DNA from: an uncultured Blautia sp.
GTDB taxonomy: Bacteria; Bacillota; Clostridia; Lachnospirales; Lachnospiraceae
Reading direction: 5' to 3'
DNA: 13,447 nt
Assembly (NCBI GenBank): GCA_900552095.1
Contig: URYM01000025.1
Location: 1 to 13,447, forward strand
A program made the translations under genes and the position numbers. Shown one piece after another: positions 8,418 through 13,447 of the stretch (position 1 is the stretch's first letter; each line of letters starts with the position of its first letter). The notes beneath the pieces were generated by a model. The model saw only the letters and a program-made list of their open reading frames with translations, had not been told where the DNA came from and did no database searches.

Positions 8418-9713
8418 TTATGCGGTGGCCGGGCCGCCTTTCTTTTTTCCGCCCTGCCTGCGGACCGGCACTGCTGCCTCCCCGTAGGAAAGCACCGGAG
8501 CTGTCTTTCCTTCTACCGCATCTTCTGTAATAATACAGCTTCTGATCGTATTGTCTGAAGGTGTCTCAAACATTACGTCCATCAGCGTCTTTTCCATAAT
8601 CGAACGAAGCCCTCTGGCACCTGTCTTGCGATCCATCGCCTTTCTCGCGATCCGCTTAAGCGCCGCTTCATCAAAATTCAGTTCCACACCATCCAGTTCA
8701 AACAGTTTTCTGTACTGTTTTACCAGAGAGTTCTTCGGCTCTTTCAAAATGCGCACCAGCGCTTCCTCATCCAGAGAATCCAGAGATACCACCACCGGAA
8801 CCCGCCCGATAAACTCCGGGATCAGACCGAATTTGATGAAATCCTCCGGCATCACGTGACGGAGTACTTCTCCTACGTTCTGCTTCTCCTCTGCCGTTTT
8901 GCCCAGAGAAGCGTTAAATCCGATCGCCTTGGTATCTTCTCTGGTCTCGATAATTTTATCCAGTCCCTCAAAAGCACCTCCGCAGATAAAGAGAATATTG
9001 GAGGTGTCAATCTGAAGGAATTCCTGATGGGGATGCTTTCTTCCCCCCTGAGGCGGCACGCTGGCGACCGTCCCTTCCAGAATCTTCAGAAGAGCCTGCT
9101 GAACACCCTCCCCGGATACATCCCGTGTAATGGATGCATTCTCAGACTTTCTTGTGATTTTGTCAATTTCATCGATATAGATAATGCCGTGTTCCGCACG
9201 CTCAATATCGTAATCGGCCGCCTGAATGATCTTCAGCAGAATATTTTCCACATCTTCTCCCACGTAACCGGCTTCTGTCAGTGTGGTGGCATCTGCAATT
9301 GCAAAAGGAACATTCAACAGCCTAGCCAGCGTCTGCGCCAGCAGCGTCTTCCCCGAACCTGTGGGTCCCAGCATAAGGATATTGCTCTTCTGAAGTTCCA
9401 CATCCAGATTCTTGTCCGCCAGCACCCGCTTGTAATGATTATACACCGCAACTGACAGTACTTTTTTTGCTTCGTCCTGGCCGATCACATAATCATCCAG
9501 GATTGCCTTCATCTCCTGAGGTGTGTGCAGGTTAATCTCCTGCTCCTGATCTTCCTCTCCGGCAAGTTCCTCCTCAACGATCTCCGAGCAGATCTCCACA
9601 CAATAATTACAGATGTATGCTCCATTGGGACCGGAGATCATCTTCTGTACCTGCTCCTCTGCCCTGCCGCAGAAAGAACATCTTATTTTAGGGGTATTCC
9701 CTTTTGCTGCCAT
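8418..9713 (-). CDS. clpX: ATP-dependent Clp protease ATP-binding subunit ClpX
   Basis: ClpX is the hexameric unfoldase that feeds substrates to ClpP. From the ATG at 9713 the product is 431 residues. It opens with a zinc-binding domain (Cys12, Cys15, Cys35, Cys38). The AAA+ module has Walker A GPTGSGKT (116-123), pore loop GYVG (149-152), Walker B IIYIDE (177-182), the RKH pore-entry loop (225-227), the IGF loop that docks on ClpP (264-266), and sensor-2 GARGLR (365-370). The ATG has AGGAAAGGA upstream. The frame is open to 9770, but the extra residues are not conserved and would include the intergenic hairpin flank. The tail is short and basic ([10 protein letters not shown]). The 94-base gap to clpP is unusually long for this operon. 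Confidence 0.97.
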   Translation of the reverse strand: MAAKGNTPKIRCSFCGRAEEQVQKMISGPNGAYICNYCVEICSEIVEEELAGEEDQEQEINLHTPQEMKAILDDYVIGQDEAKKVLSVAVYNHYKRVLADKNLDVELQKSNILMLGPTGSGKTLLAQTLARLLNVPFAIADATTLTEAGYVGEDVENILLKIIQAADYDIERAEHGIIYIDEIDKITRKSENASITRDVSGEGVQQALLKILEGTVASVPPQGGRKHPHQEFLQIDTSNILFICGGAFEGLDKIIETREDTKAIGFNASLGKTAEEKQNVGEVLRHVMPEDFIKFGLIPEFIGRVPVVVSLDSLDEEALVRILKEPKNSLVKQYRKLFELDGVELNFDEAALKRIARKAMDRKTGARGLRSIMEKTLMDVMFETPSDNTIRSCIITEDAVEGKTAPVLSYGEAAVPVRRQGGKKKGGPATA

Positions 9714-9770
9714 ACTTTCTAAATCCTTTCCTCTGCTCCGCCTGAAAACGAAGCTTTCCATATAGACCAC

Positions 9771-9801
9771 ATAAGACTCCTACGCCTGGCAGGAGTCTTA
9801 T
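9771..9801 (-). promoter_or_regulatory. Intercistronic hairpin between clpP and clpX
   Basis: An 11-bp perfect inverted repeat (arms 9801-9791 and 9781-9771; ATAAGACTCCT pairing with AGGAGTCTTAT) encloses a 9-base loop. It begins 6 bases after the clpP stop codon. No T-run follows on the minus strand (next bases GTGGTCTATATGG), so it is not a standard intrinsic terminator. It could protect the 3' end of a processed tig-clpP message, act as a partial attenuator, or mark a processing site. Confidence 0.75.
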
Positions 9802-9807
9802 TGCTGC

Positions 9808-10392
9808 TTATACTCTGTTGGTAATAACGCTGTCGATCAGGCCGTAAGCCTTCGCTTCCTCAGCGGACATATAGTTGTCCCGCTCGGTATCACGCTCGAT
9901 AATCTCCAGCGGCTGTCCGGTATTTTCTGCCAGAATCGTGTTCAGCTTCTTCCGGATCTTCAAAATATGCTCGGCAACAATGTTAATCTCTGTTGCCTGT
10001 CCCTGGGCTCCTCCGGAGGGCTGATGAATCATGATCTCCGCATTGGGCAGAGCCAGACGCTTGCCTTTTGCTCCGCCGGAAAGGAGAAACGCTCCCATAC
10101 TGGCCGCCATTCCGATACAGATGGTGGACACATCGCATTTTACATACTGCATCGTGTCATAGATTGCCAGTCCTGCAGTCACGGATCCGCCTGGGCTGTT
10201 GATGTACAGCTGAATATCTCTTCCCGGATCTTCTGATTCCAGAAACAGAAGCTGTGCTACCACCAGGCTTGCGGTCACATCATTGACTTCCTCACCCAGA
10301 AAAATAATCCTGTCCTTCAAAAGCCGTGAATAAATGTCGTAATTTCTCTCTCCCCTGCTGGTCTGTTCAACCACATATGGTACTAAACTCAT
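9808..10392 (-). CDS. clpP: ATP-dependent Clp protease proteolytic subunit ClpP
   Basis: ClpP is the barrel-shaped serine peptidase that works with ClpX in the cytoplasm. The 194-residue protein has a complete catalytic triad: Ser98 in GMAASMG, His123 in MIHQPSGG and Asp172 in [11 protein letters not shown]. The [19 protein letters not shown] strand-helix region is typical. The short N-terminus before [14 protein letters not shown] fits a ClpP with little or no propeptide. The start is ATG at 10392 with GGGAGG 7 bases upstream. It lies 32 bases after tig and 94 bases before clpX, the classic tig-clpP-clpX order. Confidence 0.98.
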   Translation of the reverse strand: MSLVPYVVEQTSRGERNYDIYSRLLKDRIIFLGEEVNDVTASLVVAQLLFLESEDPGRDIQLYINSPGGSVTAGLAIYDTMQYVKCDVSTICIGMAASMGAFLLSGGAKGKRLALPNAEIMIHQPSGGAQGQATEINIVAEHILKIRKKLNTILAENTGQPLEIIERDTERDNYMSAEEAKAYGLIDSVITNRV

Positions 10393-10424
10393 AAAAATGC
10401 CTCCCTTTCCTGCTGTTTAAGGGC

Positions 10425-11711
10425 TTACACTTCCTTTGCAGCCTCAGTGATCAGAGTAATTGCCTGCTGTACTGCCATATCCTGCTTCAGCTGCTCTTTC
10501 TCGTGCTCACCCATCATATCTTTCAGCTTATCTGCATCCATCTTGTACATGTCAGCCATTTTCTTGATCTCCTCAAACAGCTGCTCGTCAGAAATCTGGA
10601 TGTTCTCTGCCACCGCAATCTGCTCCAGAACCAGTCTGCTCTGGATTCTCTTAAGTGCCTGCGGTTTCATCTGCTCCATCAGAGTGTCAATGCTGGTTCC
10701 GGTGAACTGCATATACTGATCCATGGTCAGACCCTGAGACTGCATTCTTCTTGCAAAATCATCCATCATCTGGCGGGTCTGGGTCTCGATCATTGCCTCC
10801 GGAATTTCCATCTGGGCATCCTCGATCACTTTAGTCAGGACAGCGTCTTCCTTGTCGCGGCGGATATCCTCCAGCTTGCTCTCCTCGATATTCTTCTTAA
10901 TATCTGCCTTGTACTCTTCCAGAGTATCAAACTCGGAAACATCTTTTGCGAAATCGTCGTTCAGCTCCGGCAGTTCTTTCTTCTCAATCTTGTGTACGGT
11001 ACACTTAAAGGTTGCAGCCTTGCCTTTCAGCTCCTCTGCCTGATAATCTTCGGGGAAGGTCACATTTACTTCTACTTCTTTGTCCACTTCCGCACCGATC
11101 AGCTGCTCCTCAAATCCCGGAATAAATGCGCCGGAACCGATGGTCAGCGGGTACTGCTCGCCCTTTCCTCCCTGGAAAGCCTCTCCGTCTACAAATCCTT
11201 CAAAATCCAGAACAACCAGATCGCCGTTTTCCACAGCACGTCCCTCTACGGCCGTGATGCGGGAATTCTTCTCCTGCTCTTTTAAAAGTTCTGCCTGGAT
11301 CTCCTCATCGGTAACTTCTACCGTCTTCTTCTCGACTTCTACACCTTTGTACCCGCCCAGAACAACTTCCGGCTTCACAGCAACCTCAGCAGTGAAAATA
11401 AAGGTTTTTCCCTTCTCAATCTGGGTAACTTCAATATCCGGCTGGGACACGATATCCAGTCCGGACTCGTCTGCTGCATTTGCATATGCCTCCGGCATCA
11501 GAATGTTAGCCGCATCCTCATAGAACACCTGCGGTCCGTACATTTTCTCAATCATTGCCATGGGGGCTTTTCCTTTCCGGAATCCCGGCAGAGAAATGTG
11601 ATTTTTCTGCTTCTGATATGCCTTCTGCATTGCTTTTCCAAATTCTTCAGCGGAAACTTCAATTGTCAGTTTCGCCATGTTCTTTTCTAATTTTTCCACC
11701 TGTACGCTCAT
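10425..11711 (-). CDS. tig: Trigger factor (ribosome-associated chaperone, prolyl isomerase)
   Basis: Trigger factor sits at the ribosomal exit tunnel and helps nascent chains fold. The 428 residues match the family. The N-terminal ribosome-binding domain carries the signature GFRKGKAP at 43-50. The middle FKBP-type prolyl isomerase domain spans about 150-245 (start near VENGDLVVLDFEGFVDG, with GSGAFIPGFEEQLIG). The helical C-terminal substrate-binding arms follow (about 250-428, including MMDDFARRMQSQG). The start is ATG at 11711 with AAGGAGG about 11 bases upstream. It is first in the long operon and is preceded by an extended -10 promoter that overlaps an inverted repeat. Confidence 0.97.
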   Translation of the reverse strand: MSVQVEKLEKNMAKLTIEVSAEEFGKAMQKAYQKQKNHISLPGFRKGKAPMAMIEKMYGPQVFYEDAANILMPEAYANAADESGLDIVSQPDIEVTQIEKGKTFIFTAEVAVKPEVVLGGYKGVEVEKKTVEVTDEEIQAELLKEQEKNSRITAVEGRAVENGDLVVLDFEGFVDGEAFQGGKGEQYPLTIGSGAFIPGFEEQLIGAEVDKEVEVNVTFPEDYQAEELKGKAATFKCTVHKIEKKELPELNDDFAKDVSEFDTLEEYKADIKKNIEESKLEDIRRDKEDAVLTKVIEDAQMEIPEAMIETQTRQMMDDFARRMQSQGLTMDQYMQFTGTSIDTLMEQMKPQALKRIQSRLVLEQIAVAENIQISDEQLFEEIKKMADMYKMDADKLKDMMGEHEKEQLKQDMAVQQAITLITEAAKEV

Positions 11712-11795
11712 GGTATTTAGTTCCTCCTTAATTTATATCCCTCCGGTCTCTGCCCGGCTATTATTTCCATCAGGCTCCCCCCGTTCGGGTTGAAA

Positions 11796-11834
11796 AGTAT
11801 TACACTTCTCCATGCTCACAGTCATTGTAATACT
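11796..11834. repeat. Inverted repeat overlapping the tig promoter (candidate operator)
   Basis: Perfect 9-bp arms AGTATTACA (11796-11804) and TGTAATACT (11826-11834) are separated by 21 bases, with centres 30 bp apart, about three helical turns. The upstream arm overlaps the last bases of the -10 element and the start region. The other arm is in the early leader. The placement fits a repressor operator pair better than an RNA hairpin, because the first arm would lie mostly before the transcription start. It does not match the CIRCE or CtsR consensus. Confidence 0.5.
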
Positions 11835-11840
11835 ATACCA
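11832..11840 (-). promoter_or_regulatory. Extended -10 promoter of the tig-clpP-clpX-lon run
   Basis: On the minus strand, TGGTATAGT (11840-11832) matches the extended -10 form TGnTATAAT at all but one position. The -35 region is a 9-base T-tract (11857-11849) with no good hexamer, as is usual for extended -10 promoters. The predicted start near 11825 gives a leader of about 113 bases. This is the only convincing promoter I see for the nine-gene run. Confidence 0.6.
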
Positions 11841-11868
11841 TAACCCGCAAAAAAAAACTAGCACTTTT

Positions 11869-12438
11869 TTAACATTTCTGGGGAGTTTCCAGGGTGTAAA
11901 GAATGGACTCTCTCACTTTTTCAGACGTTTCTTTTCCTCTCAGAAGGGAAATCAGTTCCAGTCCAAAGGCAATAGCTGTCCCCATCCCCCGGCTTGTGGT
12001 AATTCGGCCGTCTGTGACCACAGCTTCTTTTCCCACTGCCGCTTTTCTTAATTTTTCTTCAAAACCCGGATAACATACTGCTTTTTTCCCTTCCAGAAGT
12101 CCCAGTTCTCCCAGCACGCTGGGCGCCGCACAGATCGCTGCGACCCGCTGTCCTCTCCCGTCACTCTTTTTCAAAAGTTCTGTCAGCGCCTCGCAGGCTG
12201 CCAGATTCTTCGTCCCGGGCATTCCTCCCGGAAGGACAAGAAGGTCTGCCTCCCCGGCTTTCGCCTGCTTCAGGAGACAGTCCGCTTCCACACTGATCCC
12301 GTGAGAACCGGTGACGCGCACCGTATCTCCCACCGAAACCGTAACCGTATCAATCCCAGCACGGCGCAACAGATCTACAACCGTCAGACCTTCTATTTCT
12401 TCAAATCCTTCCGCCAGAAACACACACACCTCTGCCAT
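11869..12438 (-). CDS. DJ-1/PfpI family protein
   Basis: A 189-residue protein of the DJ-1/ThiJ/PfpI superfamily. It has the N-terminal acidic motif GFEEIEG (Glu14/Glu15 region), LPGGMPG at about 69-75, and the nucleophile-elbow AAICAAPSVLG with the reactive Cys103. GRITTSRGMGTA follows at about 145-155. Members act as redox-sensitive chaperones, deglycases or glyoxalases; the exact activity is debated and cannot be fixed from sequence. The motif set is closest to the DJ-1/YajL subgroup. The ATG at 12438 has AGGAGG 7 bases upstream; an in-frame extension to 12459 would run through that site and is rejected. The gene appears monocistronic, with its own promoter upstream and the tig promoter starting within about 30 bases of its end. 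Confidence 0.93.
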   Translation of the reverse strand: MAEVCVFLAEGFEEIEGLTVVDLLRRAGIDTVTVSVGDTVRVTGSHGISVEADCLLKQAKAGEADLLVLPGGMPGTKNLAACEALTELLKKSDGRGQRVAAICAAPSVLGELGLLEGKKAVCYPGFEEKLRKAAVGKEAVVTDGRITTSRGMGTAIAFGLELISLLRGKETSEKVRESILYTLETPQKC

Positions 12439-12478
12439 ACTGATTCCTCCTCTGTCCATATCTGTTTTTATTTTTCTC

Positions 12479-12507
12479 AGTATAGCACAGGAAAAAAATC
12501 ACGTCCA
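12479..12507 (-). promoter_or_regulatory. Promoter of the DJ-1/PfpI family gene
   Basis: On the minus strand, TGGACG (12507-12502) and TATACT (12484-12479) are 17 bases apart. The -10 is preceded by TGC, giving the extended form TGCTATACT. The predicted start near 12472 leaves a leader of about 34 bases carrying AGGAGG. Confidence 0.65.
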
Positions 12508-12529
12508 GCAAACAGAAGCACACATTTTT

Positions 12530-13111
12530 TTATTTTTCTGCCGCTTTTTGGGCAAATGCAGTATTTACCAGATTCTCATACACGGTCCGCTCTTCCAGCT
12601 CTCCCGCGTCTTCCAGAATATCTTCCAGCAGCTCAAAACTTTCCTGTTCAAAGATCAGATCTTCCTTCCAGGTATCCTGCTCCTGATAACGCCTTACAAT
12701 AGCCGTCACCGTCTCCAGATCACTCTCCGCAAACTGCGGTGCGATCACCTCCGCAATTTCCTCCGGCGTATGAGAATTTACATAATCCATTCCTCTTTGC
12801 AGCCCGTTTACAAACTTCTGCACCGTCTCCGGATGTTCCTTCAGATAGCTGCTTTTTGCGCTGTATGCCGTGTAAGGTACATAGCCGGAATCTACGCCGC
12901 AGGAAGCCACCACATAACCGTCTCCCTGCTGTTCCAGCGCTGTGGCAGAGGGTTCAAATTCAACCGTAAAGTCTCCCTGTCCCCCAGAAAATGCCGCTGC
13001 AGTAGAGCCAAAATCAATCCCCTGCTCAATCTCCAGATCTGTTTCCGGATCCAGTCCGTTTTTCTTTAAGATATATTCAAAAACCATCTCCGGCATGCCG
13101 CCTGTCGCCAC
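12530..13111 (-). pseudogene. 5'-truncated ABC transporter substrate-binding protein (SsuA/THI5/NMT1-like)
   Basis: The open stretch encodes only the C-terminal part of a periplasmic-type binding protein of the sulfonate/nitrate/thiamine-precursor class. Recognisable are GGMPEMVFEYILKKNGL at the N-terminal end, GIDFGSTAAAF, FTVEFEPSATALE, and a helical C-terminus (FVNGLQRGMDYVNSHTPEEIAEV; EDTWKEDL-like EQDTWKEDLIF). Intact relatives are about 320-340 residues with a lipoprotein or secretion signal. Here at most 193 residues remain, with no signal peptide. The only candidate start is a GTG at 13111 with no ribosome binding site. Upstream, the frame continues for 13 non-homologous codons to a stop at 13153-13151. 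The break falls just before the GGMPEM segment. It is best read as a remnant, with the missing half lost or lying beyond the window. Confidence 0.75.
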
Positions 13112-13447
13112 TAATACAATGTAAATAATTGTTCGATAACTGTTCTGCAGTCATTTGAGCCGGTAAATCCGGCAGATATTGACGTATCAGTTCCGTAATT
13201 TCTTCTTCTGATTTCACAATCGTGTAAGGTTTCAGCGGATTATCCGTATCTTCCAGAATCCCCAATTCTTTCATCAGATTGATGTAAGGCAAGATACTTT
13301 GTTTCGTTTTCTTAAATCCCAGTGCTGTGATATGCTCAGATAAATATTTTGCCGAAGTATAACCACGCACATCTTCTGTAATCAGTTTCATCACAAGAGC
13401 GATTACCGTATTCTCCCGACGATTCATCTCATCGGCAGGACTGTAAT
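13077..13447 (-). CDS. Unidentified partial gene running across the junction into the truncated binding-protein gene
   Basis: The frame is open from the window edge (reading YSPADEMNRRENTV) to a TGA at 13079-13077. An ATG at 13427 lacks a ribosome binding site, so the true start is probably outside the window. About the first 110 visible residues look like real protein, predicted largely alpha-helical. A stretch (YTSAKYLSEHITALGFKKTK, then SILPYINLMKELGILED) resembles a winged-helix or similar DNA-binding module, but I do not recognise the family. The last 10-12 residues (from about ISGDRRHAG) are the binding-protein gene read out of frame, so this gene has lost its own end or ends at a mobile-element boundary. 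Its DNA is visibly more AT-rich than its neighbours. A mobile-element protein is possible but unproven. Confidence 0.5.
   Translation of the reverse strand, partial: YSPADEMNRRENTVIALVMKLITEDVRGYTSAKYLSEHITALGFKKTKQSILPYINLMKELGILEDTDNPLKPYTIVKSEEEITELIRQYLPDLPAQMTAEQLSNNYLHCISGDRRHAGDGF

Noticed and set aside
10394..10427. Short CCCTT/AAGGG stem between tig and clpP
   Set aside because: The stem is only 5 bp with an 11-base loop and overlaps the clpP ribosome binding site region. It is too weak to call as a terminator or switch.
11858..11866. CTAGCACTT resembling the left half of a CIRCE (HrcA) operator near the tig promoter
   Set aside because: Only 7 of 9 positions match and the second half GAGTGCTAA is absent at the required 9-base spacing.
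11849..11868. T-run after the DJ-1/PfpI gene as a possible intrinsic terminator
   Set aside because: The run of nine T on the minus strand is preceded only by an A-rich segment able to form A-T pairs. There is no GC-rich stem. It more likely serves as the -35-region tract of the tig promoter.
1..13447. CRISPR arrays, tRNA or rRNA genes, complete insertion sequences, defence genes
   Set aside because: No regularly spaced repeats, tRNA-like cloverleaf, rRNA segments, transposase catalytic motifs or known defence domains were visible on either strand.

Overview
The window looks like chromosomal DNA from a Firmicute of class Clostridia, most likely a Lachnospiraceae-type gut anaerobe. This is inferred from the gene order tig-clpP-clpX-lon-engB-ecfA1-ecfA2-ecfT-truA-rplM-rpsI, strong AGGAGG ribosome binding sites, some TTG and GTG starts, and protein sequence character. 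No 16S or other decisive marker is present. Every gene I accept lies on the minus strand, so transcription runs from high to low coordinates.

Region 1 (about 13447 to 12530, the upstream end) is the only disrupted part. A partial, AT-richer unidentified gene enters from the window edge. It runs without its own stop codon into a 5'-truncated substrate-binding protein of the SsuA/THI5/NMT1 type. This is a rearrangement or insertion junction at about 13100-13120.

Region 2 (12507-11869) is a single DJ-1/PfpI-family gene with its own recognisable promoter.

Region 3 (about 11840-2193) is a tightly packed run of nine genes. It starts with trigger factor behind an extended -10 promoter that overlaps a 9-bp inverted repeat. 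It continues with ClpP, ClpX and Lon (cytosolic protein folding and degradation), EngB (50S ribosome assembly GTPase), the two ATPases and the transmembrane coupling protein of an energy-coupling-factor (ECF) vitamin transporter, and TruA (tRNA pseudouridine synthase). Intergenic gaps are mostly 0-35 bp, and the ecfA1/ecfA2 genes overlap. The largest gap, 94 bp between clpP and clpX, holds an 11-bp perfect hairpin with no U-tract. No S-component (substrate-binding) gene is present, which fits a shared group II ECF module serving S-components encoded elsewhere.

Region 4 (2192-1021) holds a FUSC-type integral membrane protein. Its upstream region has a candidate promoter and four DnaA-box-like 9-mers within 58 bp.

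Region 5 (977-8) is the rplM-rpsI operon for ribosomal proteins L13 and S9. It has a perfect-consensus sigma-A promoter (TTGACA, 17 bp, TATAAT) and a leader hairpin in the position expected of an L13 autoregulatory leader.

Most of the window is ordinary housekeeping sequence. I did not find a convincing new defence or biosynthetic system. The items most worth checking are the broken junction with its unidentified partial gene, the operator-like inverted repeat at the tig promoter, the DnaA-box-like cluster, and the clpP-clpX hairpin. No gene-free stretch exceeds 300 bases.
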